Below, in pieces: positions 7,201 through 13,050 of a DNA stretch of 13,648 nucleotides. Origin of the DNA: JBBQZL01 sp038207745. Its GTDB lineage: Bacteria; Actinomycetota; Thermoleophilia; Solirubrobacterales; 70-9. Numbering within the stretch: position 1 is the first letter of the stretch; the number at the start of each line of letters is the position of its first letter. Under the pieces are notes generated by a model, which had not been told where the DNA came from, made no database searches, and saw only the letters and a program-made list of their open reading frames with translations. The stretch is taken from positions 1-13,648 of the forward strand of contig JBBQZL010000052.1 in assembly GCA_038207745.1 (NCBI GenBank), written 5' to 3'. A program made the position numbers and the translations under genes.

Positions 7201-7962
7201 ATGAAGAGCAGAGTGCCAATCGCGAGTGCCCTGAGCGTCCTCGCCGCGGGGCTGGCCCTGGCGGCATGCGGCGGCGGTGGCGAGAGCAATAGCGAGAGCG
7301 GGGCGCTCCCACAGGGAAGCGAGCCGGTTGATCTCAAACAGGCCGACTTCACGACCAAGATCGACAACCGTTACTGGCCGATGACCCCGGGTAGCCGGTG
7401 GGTCTACAGCGAGGGGGATACCCACGGCACGAGGGAGAAGGCCGTCGTCAAGGTAACCGAGAGGACGAAAACGATCGCCAACGGGATCGAGGCTCGCGTG
7501 ATCAGCGACACGGTGAGCGAGAAGGGTGTGCCGACCGAGGTCACCGACGACTGGTACGCGCAGGACAAGAGCGGCAACATCTGGTACCTCGGCGAGTACG
7601 TCACGAACTACGAGAACGGGAAGCTCATCGACCACGCCGGTTCGTTCGAGGCAGGCGTTGACGGAGCCCAGCCCGGGATCGCGATGCCTGCGAACCCGAA
7701 GCCGGGGCTGACCTATCGCCAGGAGTATTCCAAGGGTGTGGCCGAGGACAACGGTGCCGTCATCACCATCGGCGAGGAGCAGGTTGAGGTGCCGTTCGGC
7801 TACTTCAAAAAGGACATTCTGATGACCCGCGACCTGGAAGCCATTGAGCCGAAGGTCCAGGAGCTGAAGTTCTACGCGCCTGGCGTCGGCCCGCTGTTGA
7901 GCATGCACACCGACGGCCCCGGCGGTCGCGCGGCGCTTGTCAGCTATACCCCGGGCAGATAG
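7201..7962 (+). CDS. Exported lipoprotein of unknown function
   Basis: The 253-residue protein starts with a lipoprotein signal peptide ending in LALAAC|GGGG, with Cys23 as the lipidated residue. A Gly/Ser/Glu-rich linker follows. The mature domain has a recognisable but unnamed pattern: an F-T-x-K-I-D-N-R-Y-W-P-M-x-P-G-S-R-W-V-Y stretch (about 50-70), repeated beta strands, then W-Y-L-G-E-Y near 135 and a strand-rich end. Similar proteins with 'I-x-N-P-Y-F-P-L-x-P-G' are common hypothetical secreted proteins; the role is unknown. ATG 7201 is chosen over the upstream in-frame extension to 7150. It has a Shine-Dalgarno (GAGGGGAG at 7186-7193, 7 bases before it) and gives a proper signal peptide with a basic start. 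The 143-base gap from the dehydrogenase suggests a separate transcript; no clear -10 was found. Confidence 0.85.
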   Translation: MKSRVPIASALSVLAAGLALAACGGGGESNSESGALPQGSEPVDLKQADFTTKIDNRYWPMTPGSRWVYSEGDTHGTREKAVVKVTERTKTIANGIEARVISDTVSEKGVPTEVTDDWYAQDKSGNIWYLGEYVTNYENGKLIDHAGSFEAGVDGAQPGIAMPANPKPGLTYRQEYSKGVAEDNGAVITIGEEQVEVPFGYFKKDILMTRDLEAIEPKVQELKFYAPGVGPLLSMHTDGPGGRAALVSYTPGR

Positions 7963-8030
7963 GTCGGGGCAACGCCGCTTTCGCGACGCAGGCCGCATCT
8001 GGGGGGAGTCCGGCCGCCGCAGAGAACTGG

Positions 8031-8049
8031 CCCCGAATGATCGTCGGGG
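8031..8049. terminator. Hairpin CCCCGA-7-TCGGGG, possible convergent terminator
   Basis: There is a perfect 6-bp stem, CCCCGA (8031-8036) and TCGGGG (8044-8049), with a 7-base loop. It lies between two convergent genes. It has no T tract, so any terminator role would be non-classical, as is common in GC-rich actinobacteria. Confidence 0.3.
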
Positions 8050-8059
8050 AAATCGATCA

Positions 8060-8076
8060 ACTCCCCCCCGGGGAGT
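8060..8076. terminator. Hairpin ACTCCCC-3-GGGGAGT, possible convergent terminator
   Basis: A perfect 7-bp stem with a 3-base loop (CCC) lies 10 bases after the previous hairpin. The GC-rich stem without a T tract between convergent 3' ends is compatible with bidirectional transcription stopping, or with protein binding. Confidence 0.35.
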
Positions 8077-8292
8077 CGGACCCTGCTCGTCAAACCTGTC
8101 CGGTTGGTGACTTTGTCTTGAACGCCCGCGAATCATTCCTCTGCGCCCTCGCCCAGATCATGCGCGAGCGCAGCAGGCTGAGCAGGCATATCGCAGGTCG
8201 CCAAGGCGGGGGAGGCGTTTGGCGCATATTCGTCAACGGGCCGCGATGTCGCATTGGAAATCAAGAAGTCGCCCCGATGGGTTCAAGCACTG

Positions 8293-9660
8293 TCAGCTTC
8301 GCCTGGCGGCGCGATCGGCTTCTAGCTGGGCTTCGATGAGTCTCCTGATGCGTCTGCATGCCGCCCTGTAGAACCGGAGCTGGTGGGTTCGCCCGAAGAG
8401 ACGGAAGCCGGTGCGGAGAAGAAACGGCCCGCTCTGCGCGGCCCGGGAGACCGCCCGCAGATGAAATTCGACGTTGCCGGTGTCAAGCCATTTCCAGATC
8501 TCATAGTGCATCTGACCCTGCTCGAAGTGGCCTTGGAGCGTCCGGTAGTCCCAGCCGAAGATCCGCACCTGACGTCCTTCAACGGTCACCGTCTCCTCAT
8601 AGACATCGCCGATCCTCACTCCGACGCTGAAGCGGAGAAACCCATATCTGATCTTCAGGAGCATGTCGCGCCCGGCCAACGGCGCGTCGGTGTCGTAGAG
8701 GAAGCTCACGACCCTGGGGTCGGCAAGCTGGTAGTTGTCCATCAACCTGCGAGCCGTCTCCCAGCTGGCCCCCTCGATCGGAGGTCCAGCAGCCTCGTCC
8801 GGAAGCTGTTCGATCATGTCGTCCACGAGCCACCCGTCCTCATGGATGTACGAGTCGATCTTCGTGGCGTCGAAGTTCACCCGGCGGCCGGCAAGTTCGG
8901 CCAGTCCGGGGTCGATGCCCGCGCCGGCCCCACCACCGGATCGCCGGCCCGGAAGTGACCCGGGCTCGACCGAACGGGTTGTGATCACGATGCCGTCCTC
9001 CATCCGGCCGCCCGCCAGCCTGATGATCCGGCGCAGGACCGATGACCACATGTGGAGCTGCACCTCCTTGGAGAATCGCAGGCGGGTGTAGAGCAGATCG
9101 CTGAGGCGATCTCCGCTGCGAGCCCACGACTCGATCTCGAACCACAGGGACCGGTAGTCGGAGTAGACCCGGAATTCGATCTGCCCAGCTTCGAGATGCC
9201 CGTCGAGCGTCGCGAGGCGAAAGGAGGTTGCGTCAACCGCGGTCACCCGCACCGGTCCGTCCCAGGGCCCGGGCATGCGGACGATGTACTCGTCGCCGCG
9301 CCTCAGGGTGCCCTTCTTGCCCTCGAGCTTCTGAAATGTTGCGAACTCCGACGGGGCCATTCGGTCGAGATCCGCAGAGAGGAGCTCCATCAGCTGCCCG
9401 GCCGACAGCGGTGATCCCACGATTCGCGTTCTGTAGATCCGGTGGAACATCGGGCCGACTCCGTCATCGAGCCGCTGCAACTCGTTCATGTCGGTACCGG
9501 CGGGCAGCTCGGGAGGAGCGTCCGCCGGCCATGAACCGGTGGATGCCCATCGGTGCACGGCGGTTGTGCTCCACATGTACCTCCAGGACGTGAGTACCAC
9601 GCCGAGCGGCCATCGGGCCGCGGTCGACCATCGTCTTCTGATCGGCTGGGAGCGGGGCAT
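8293..9660 (-). CDS. Tandem DUF1990-family protein
   Basis: The 455-residue protein has two DUF1990-like units. The N-terminal unit (about 68-220) contains GDEYIVRMPGPWDGPVRV, ATLDGHLEAGQIEFRV (150-165) and FEIESWARSGD. The C-terminal unit (about 300-445) contains LLKIRYGFLRFSVGVRIGD, RTLQGHFEQGQMHYEI (373-388), FHLRAVSRAA and a helical end. The parallel 'TL-x-GH-x-E-x-GQ' segments show internal duplication. DUF1990 proteins have no settled function; the fold has been thought to resemble hydrophobic-ligand-binding proteins. Residues 239-259 form a Gly-rich linker. The start is ATG 9658-9660 (MPRSQPIRRRW...LTSWRYMW). The frame stays open to 9996, but that extension is low-complexity and antisense to the small membrane gene at 9697-9978, so it was rejected. 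The DUF1990 gene is divergent from that small gene, 36 bases away. Confidence 0.85.
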   Translation of the reverse strand: MPRSQPIRRRWSTAARWPLGVVLTSWRYMWSTTAVHRWASTGSWPADAPPELPAGTDMNELQRLDDGVGPMFHRIYRTRIVGSPLSAGQLMELLSADLDRMAPSEFATFQKLEGKKGTLRRGDEYIVRMPGPWDGPVRVTAVDATSFRLATLDGHLEAGQIEFRVYSDYRSLWFEIESWARSGDRLSDLLYTRLRFSKEVQLHMWSSVLRRIIRLAGGRMEDGIVITTRSVEPGSLPGRRSGGGAGAGIDPGLAELAGRRVNFDATKIDSYIHEDGWLVDDMIEQLPDEAAGPPIEGASWETARRLMDNYQLADPRVVSFLYDTDAPLAGRDMLLKIRYGFLRFSVGVRIGDVYEETVTVEGRQVRIFGWDYRTLQGHFEQGQMHYEIWKWLDTGNVEFHLRAVSRAAQSGPFLLRTGFRLFGRTHQLRFYRAACRRIRRLIEAQLEADRAARRS

Positions 9661-9696
9661 CCGGTCAGTTCTACTACCTTCGACACCCCGGCCGCG

Positions 9697-9978
9697 ATGG
9701 TGGCACCGGGAATCCGTCAAGCTATGGGAGTGCCTGATCTGGATCCAGCCAGCGTGGGACTTCGAAGTCCCCGCCTCTACGCCCTCTCGCTGGGCAGCAT
9801 CGTGCTCTGCATAGCGCTCTGGATCCGTGCCAAGACGAACGGGGAGGACGAACGCGGAAACGCCGAACGCCGGGCGATCTTCGTGGGTCTCTGGCCGCCG
9901 ATGTTCTGGCTGATCGGGGATGCGGTTCGCCGAAGCGAGGTCCGGCGCCGCCCGTTCAGATGGGGACGCGGGCGCTAA
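9697..9978 (+). CDS. Small two-helix membrane protein
   Basis: This protein of 93 residues (84 if the second ATG, 9724, is used) has two hydrophobic segments, about 28-43 (LYALSLGSIVLCIALW) and 61-76 (IFVGLWPPMFWLIGDA). They are joined by a charged loop containing GNAERRAIFVGLWPP. The 'AER-x-x-IFVGLW-x-P' pattern is seen in small conserved actinobacterial membrane proteins of unknown function. The C-terminus is very basic (RRRPFRWGRGR). Neither start has a clear Shine-Dalgarno; a TACCTT hexamer (9675-9680) could be the -10. It is transcribed away from the DUF1990 gene, and the very short divergent spacer suggests shared control. The longer frame back to 9553 overlaps the DUF1990 gene antisense and looks spurious. 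Confidence 0.7.
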   Translation: MVAPGIRQAMGVPDLDPASVGLRSPRLYALSLGSIVLCIALWIRAKTNGEDERGNAERRAIFVGLWPPMFWLIGDAVRRSEVRRRPFRWGRGR

Positions 9979-10060
9979 GCGAGGACAGGACGGCAATCAG
10001 GTGGCCGCGGGGTCATCTTTCGGACCGTTCCAGACATCCAGGCCCCTTGGGAGACGCCAT

Positions 10061-10096
10061 TGTCCTGCCCAGAGTCCGACGGCCACAGGCAGGACA
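10061..10096. repeat. Inverted repeat with perfect 9-bp arms
   Basis: TGTCCTGCC (10061-10069) and GGCAGGACA (10088-10096) are exact reverse complements separated by 18 bases. It may be a hairpin ending the small membrane gene's transcript (83 bases after its stop) or a protein-binding site. Confidence 0.5.
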
Positions 10097-10145
10097 GCTC
10101 GCTGCTTCGGGTGCGGATGCCCCACACCGATCCCGATGCTCTTGA

Positions 10146-10162
10146 GGTGACCTCCCGTCACC
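10146..10162. repeat. Palindrome GGTGAC-5-GTCACC
   Basis: A perfect 6-bp inverted repeat with a 5-base spacer (CTCCC) lies about 150 bases upstream of the regulator start. It is a possible upstream operator or a small hairpin. Confidence 0.4.
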
Positions 10163-10280
10163 GGGTTGAATGCCGAGGAGATCTCGAATCCCGGCGAGAT
10201 CGGGAACGCCCGGCAGGATTCGCGATGTCGCGGTCGCTGACCCCGGCTTTCAGGGTCCCTTTCCTCGGGGATTGTCCATT

Positions 10281-10301
10281 TACACAGCACAGATGTGTGT
10301 A
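10281..10301 (+). promoter_or_regulatory. Palindromic operator candidate TACACA-9-TGTGTA at the regulator promoter
   Basis: Perfect 6-bp arms (10281-10286 and 10296-10301) are separated by 9 bases, with a nested CACA-GA-TGTG (10288-10297) inside. The right arm overlaps the first two bases of the TATTCT -10 hexamer. A dimeric regulator bound here would block RNA polymerase, so autoregulation by the gene starting at 10314 is the natural reading. Confidence 0.55.
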
Positions 10302-10305
10302 TTCT
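10300..10305 (+). promoter_or_regulatory. Putative -10 element (TATTCT) of the regulator-hemerythrin-membrane protein operon
   Basis: TATTCT is preceded by TGTG (TG-type extension) and followed by 8 bases before ATG 10314, so the transcript would have almost no leader. A TTGTCC (10272-10277) lies upstream, but 22 bases away, too far for a normal -35. Repression or activation by the regulator may compensate. Confidence 0.5.
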
Positions 10306-10313
10306 CGGGATCG

Positions 10314-11039
10314 ATGGACGTGCCCGTTCCCAGCGACGATCTGCTCGCGCAGCCTACCCGTGCGCGCCTCTTTGAGTTGCTCGTCGATCTGAGGACAGGC
10401 GCGGAAACGGATCTTCTTGCCGAGCGCCTCGATCTTCACCCGAATGGCGTCCGGCGTCACCTTGAGCGCATGCGTGAGGGAGGCCTCGTTGAGCGTTCCC
10501 GGATTCGGGGTGGCAGGGGCCGTCCACGTGATGTCTGGGAGATCTCCCCGGGCGCGCATCCAGGAGGGCAGAGCCCGGAGGCCTACTCTGACCTGGCTCG
10601 ATGGCTGATTCGTTCGATGCCGGCAAGCCCTGATCGACTTGCCAAACTGGAGCTCGCCGGTCTGGGGATCGGTCGCGACCTTGCCTCAACGCGGTCGGAC
10701 CGCCAGGTACTCCCGGCCGAGAGATTCCGCCAGGTTCTGTCCTCGCTGGGCTTTCAACCTGAACTCGAGATCACCGAAGACAAAAGCCTTGCGTGCCGGC
10801 TCGGCAACTGCCCGTATCGGGACTCCGTCCGAGAGGATGCCGCGCTGATCTGCACGTTGCATCGCGGCATCACCGCCGGTCTGATCGAGGGCCTCGACCC
10901 CGATGGGAAGCTGAAGCGGTTCGAGCCCAACGATCCTTACAAGGCCCAGTGCCTGGTCGAGGTCGGTGGCGGCAGATGGGGAGGGTCGGCGGATGCGGAA
11001 GACGACCGTGGCGCCGACATCGGACCCGGCCCGGCATGA
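10314..11039 (+). CDS. Winged-helix regulator with a C-terminal four-cysteine cluster motif (SufR-like)
   Basis: This 241-residue DNA-binding protein has an N-terminal winged helix: QPTRARLFELL (13-23), LAERLDLHPNGVRRHLERM (35-53) as the helix-turn-helix, and a basic wing, RIRGGRGRPRDVW (63-75). The C-terminal part carries ACRLGNCPYRD (160-170), CTLH (180-183) and AQCLVEV (211-217). The set Cys161, Cys166, Cys180 and Cys213, plus His183, resembles the cluster-binding region of SufR and related ArsR/DeoR-type iron-sulfur sensors. I infer that it senses iron-sulfur state, NO or oxidants; Zn binding is the alternative. ATG 10314 is chosen because the winged helix begins almost at once and the -10 lies just upstream; in-frame extensions to 10293 or 10170 run through the operator. 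Its TGA overlaps the hemerythrin ATG by four bases (ATGA), giving tight translational coupling. Confidence 0.8.
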   Translation: MDVPVPSDDLLAQPTRARLFELLVDLRTGAETDLLAERLDLHPNGVRRHLERMREGGLVERSRIRGGRGRPRDVWEISPGAHPGGQSPEAYSDLARWLIRSMPASPDRLAKLELAGLGIGRDLASTRSDRQVLPAERFRQVLSSLGFQPELEITEDKSLACRLGNCPYRDSVREDAALICTLHRGITAGLIEGLDPDGKLKRFEPNDPYKAQCLVEVGGGRWGGSADAEDDRGADIGPGPA

Positions 11040-11467
11040 AGCGATCCGAGGCACTGACATCACTTTCGCACGATCATCACCAGGCGTTGTTCACCGCCAT
11101 GAAGCTGCGCCGCGCCGACGATATTGACGAGGCAAGGGCAGTATTTCTCGGGTTCTGGAATCGGGACGGGCGACTGCATTTTCGGGTCGAGGAGGAGGTG
11201 ATGCTTCCGGTCTGGGCCAGCTACGGTGACGTTGACCAGGCCGGCGTCTCACGAATGCTCGGCGACCACCTGGAGATCCGCCGGGCTGCACTCCTCGTCG
11301 AGAGCCGCGAAGCGACGCTTCCGGACATGCACGAGCTCGGTGATCGGATCAACGCCCATGTGCGCTTCGAGGAAAGGGAGCTGTTTCCGCTGATCGAGAA
11401 TCGCCTCACGCCGGTGCAGCTCGAGCGTCTTGCCGGCGCGATAGCCGAGGCGGAGGCAACCGAATGA
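11036..11467 (+). CDS. Hemerythrin-like (HHE domain) di-iron protein
   Basis: The 143-residue, mainly helical protein has the hemerythrin HHE pattern: LSHDHHQAL (10-18, His12/14/15), LHFRVEEEVMLPVW (47-60, His48 with Glu52-54), DHLEIR (77-82, His78) and AHVRFEERELFPLIE (107-121, His108 with Glu112/113). These residues form the oxo-bridged di-iron site of hemerythrins, which bind O2, NO or peroxide or, in YtfE/RIC-type members, help repair iron-sulfur centres. There is no signal peptide, so it is cytosolic. It is the middle gene of a three-gene unit, starting inside the regulator's stop codon and ending inside the start of the membrane protein (ATGA both times). The neighbourhood of a cysteine-cluster regulator supports a role in NO, O2 or redox stress. 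Exact ligand and reaction cannot be read from sequence. Confidence 0.88.
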   Translation: MKRSEALTSLSHDHHQALFTAMKLRRADDIDEARAVFLGFWNRDGRLHFRVEEEVMLPVWASYGDVDQAGVSRMLGDHLEIRRAALLVESREATLPDMHELGDRINAHVRFEERELFPLIENRLTPVQLERLAGAIAEAEATE

Positions 11468-11850
11468 GCGAATACGACATCTGGCTCACGCTCCACTACC
11501 TGCACCTCGTTGCGATGGCCTTCTTCGTTGGTGGGCAGATCGTTCTGGTCGCCGCGATCGTCCCGGTCCTGCGAGGCTCGCCCGACCCGCAGATGATGCG
11601 GGGGATCGGAATGCGGTTCGGGATCGGTTCGATGGTCGCGCTGGCGGTTCTCGTCGCAACCGGGGTCGAGATGGCAAACCGCGGGAACCACTGGGGCGAT
11701 CCGACTCTGCACCTGAAGCTCGGCATCGTCGTCGCGGTGCTGATCATGCTCCTGGTGCACCTGCGCTGGCCGAAGCTGCACGTGTTGTCGGCGCTGGTTC
11801 TGATCGGGTCACTCGTGATCGTCTGGCTTGGGCTGACGCTCGCGCATTGA
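11464..11850 (+). CDS. Four-TM histidine-rich membrane protein (CopD/HemJ-like)
   Basis: This 128-residue protein is nearly all membrane, with helices near 8-30, 52-70, 82-101 and 105-125. The first helix has LHYLHLVAMAFFVGGQIVL (10-28) with His11 and His14 and the 'F-x-GG' turn seen in CopD-, HemJ- and DUF2269-like small membrane proteins. Further histidines lie at 76, 83, 99, 106 and 128, several in or near helices, so heme b or metal binding is plausible. It starts four bases inside the hemerythrin gene (ATGA overlap) and must be co-translated with it. I infer that it works with the hemerythrin and regulator, for example as a membrane heme or electron-transfer partner. A copper-uptake (CopD-like) or heme-biosynthesis role is the alternative. 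The family assignment is uncertain; topology and operon membership are firm. Confidence 0.72.
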   Translation: MSEYDIWLTLHYLHLVAMAFFVGGQIVLVAAIVPVLRGSPDPQMMRGIGMRFGIGSMVALAVLVATGVEMANRGNHWGDPTLHLKLGIVVAVLIMLLVHLRWPKLHVLSALVLIGSLVIVWLGLTLAH

Positions 11851-11865
11851 CGAGCCCGGGAACGG

Positions 11866-11871
11866 TACGTT
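11866..11871 (+). promoter_or_regulatory. Putative -10 element (TACGTT) of the L,D-transpeptidase gene, leaderless geometry
   Basis: TACGTT (TANNNT) is followed by exactly 6 bases and then GTG 11878. If used, transcription starts at that GTG, which rules out the in-frame GTG at 11872. It sits in the 21-base gap after the membrane protein, so the gene need not depend on the upstream operon. Confidence 0.45.
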
Positions 11872-11877
11872 GTGCGC

Positions 11878-13050
11878 GTGTCCCGGCCGACCTTGTACAA
11901 CCAGTTTTCGCGGTCCCGTGATCACGCGCGATCCACGCATCTGGCCACCGGGGCGCTCGCCCTCGGGCTGATCGCATCGGGCTGCGGTGGATCCGGTGAC
12001 GGGGGATCATCCGGTTCTTCCGACGCCGCCACGGGCGGCCAATCGCCACCGCCGGTCAAGCTGTACTTCACCAGGGGCGAGCAATTCGACACGGTCGAGC
12101 GTGACCTGCCGGCCACCGGGAAGAACATCGTCCCGGCGACCAGGGCATTGCTCAACGGCCCGACCGGGAGGGAGGCTGCCGGGAGCGAGGAGGCCCAGAC
12201 GCAGATTCCCGACGGTGTCAAGGTCAGGAAGGTCAAGGTGTCCGGCGACGGGCAGGCAACCGTTGAGCTCTCGGACAGGTTTCTGGACGGCATCCCGTCC
12301 GAGAAGTCGAAGCGGACCGAAGCTGAAGACGCGGCGCTGAACGCCCGCGCCGGCCAGGTCGTCTACACACTGACCCAGTTTCGGCGGGTCAGCTCGGTGA
12401 AGGTGAAGGCGGGGGGAATCACGGTCGATCCGTCGGCCGAACAGCGATCCGACTTCGGCAGGCCCGAGCAAGGTCCGAAGCCAGTCAGGAAGCCTCGAGG
12501 CTCCGCCGTGCCAGGGACCCGCCAGATACAGACAGGTCTGGCCGGCCTCGGATATCTGCCGTCAAGCGCTGTCGACGGTCTCGACGGCTACCGCACCCAG
12601 CAGGCGGTGATTGCATTTCAAGCATGGGAGGGACTTGACCGTGACGGGGTGGTCGGCCCGGCGACAACCGCGGCATTGGCGGCTGCGAGGCGCCCGCAGC
12701 CGAGTGGCAAGAAGCCGGGGCGGCGCGTCGAGGTCTATCGGGAAAAGGGCGTTGCGCTCCTGATCCGCAACGGCCGCACCCGGCGGGCGATCCACGTCTC
12801 GACCGGTGCCGGAGCAAACGCGACTCCGAGCGGCCGCTACGCGGTCTTCCGCAAGGAGCTCAGGTCGTGGTCGGTCCCGTTCAGCACCTGGCTGCCATTC
12901 GCCTCGTATTTCAACCAGGGCATCGCATTCCATGAATACCCCGATGTACCGGCGTACTCGGCCTCGCACGGATGCGTGCGTGTTCCAGCACCCGAGGCCC
13001 CCGGTGTCTACGCATTCGCGAAGATCAGCACGGTCGTCCTGGTCTTCTGA
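11878..13050 (+). CDS. Lipoprotein with GerMN, peptidoglycan-binding and YkuD L,D-transpeptidase domains
   Basis: The 390-residue cell-envelope protein has a lipoprotein signal ending in LIASGC (Cys36 lipidated) and a Gly/Ser linker. A GerMN-type domain follows (about 59-188, with VKLYF..., RALLNGPTG and a D-G-x-A-T-V-E-L-S core). A peptidoglycan-binding domain (about 212-270) includes QTGLAGLGYLP and AFQAWEGLDRDGVVGPAT. A C-terminal YkuD catalytic domain (about 284-390) carries HEYP (His352) and SHGCVRV, with Cys366 as nucleophile. L,D-transpeptidases form 3-3 cross-links or attach proteins to peptidoglycan. The order GerMN-PG_binding-YkuD is not a common one. GTG 11878 is preferred because a -10 lies 6 bases upstream; GTG 11872 is the alternative. 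Its TGA overlaps the hutH ATG by one base (TGATG). Histidine degradation has no obvious link with wall cross-linking, so the coupling may be incidental. Confidence 0.88.
   Translation: MSRPTLYNQFSRSRDHARSTHLATGALALGLIASGCGGSGDGGSSGSSDAATGGQSPPPVKLYFTRGEQFDTVERDLPATGKNIVPATRALLNGPTGREAAGSEEAQTQIPDGVKVRKVKVSGDGQATVELSDRFLDGIPSEKSKRTEAEDAALNARAGQVVYTLTQFRRVSSVKVKAGGITVDPSAEQRSDFGRPEQGPKPVRKPRGSAVPGTRQIQTGLAGLGYLPSSAVDGLDGYRTQQAVIAFQAWEGLDRDGVVGPATTAALAAARRPQPSGKKPGRRVEVYREKGVALLIRNGRTRRAIHVSTGAGANATPSGRYAVFRKELRSWSVPFSTWLPFASYFNQGIAFHEYPDVPAYSASHGCVRVPAPEAPGVYAFAKISTVVLVF

Larger units (their letters stand above)
7963..8292. other. Convergent intergenic gap, no convincing gene
   Basis: These 330 bases lie between the 3' ends of the lipoprotein gene and the DUF1990 gene. 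A 100-codon plus-strand frame (8037-8339) is open but shows no family likeness, has no ribosome site and overlaps the end of the DUF1990 gene, so it is not called. Two compact inverted repeats at 8031-8049 and 8060-8076 are listed separately. The rest shows nothing recognisable. Confidence 0.6.
9979..10313. other. 335-base regulatory-looking gap with several inverted repeats
   Basis: No complete gene is called here. The gap holds four inverted repeats besides the operator described below: 10061-10096 (9-bp arms), 10146-10162 (GGTGAC-5-GTCACC), 10221-10232 (CGCGA-2-TCGCG) and 10239-10257 (GACCC-9-GGGTC). A minus-strand frame ending at TGA 9997 also reads as plausible protein (GFEISSAFNPVTGGHLKSIG, then VGHPHPKQ... 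and VLPVAVGLWAGQW) and may be a gene fragment without a start. Confidence 0.5.

Noticed and set aside
7126..8136. 336-codon minus-strand open frame
   Set aside because: It is antisense to the lipoprotein gene with no recognisable domain or start signal.
8037..8339. 100-codon plus-strand frame in the convergent gap
   Set aside because: It has no ribosome site and no family similarity, runs into the DUF1990 gene and spans both hairpins. It is more likely chance.
9661..9996. N-terminal extension of the DUF1990 gene
   Set aside because: The frame is open, but the 112 extra residues are low-complexity and antisense to the small membrane protein; domain similarity begins after ATG 9660.
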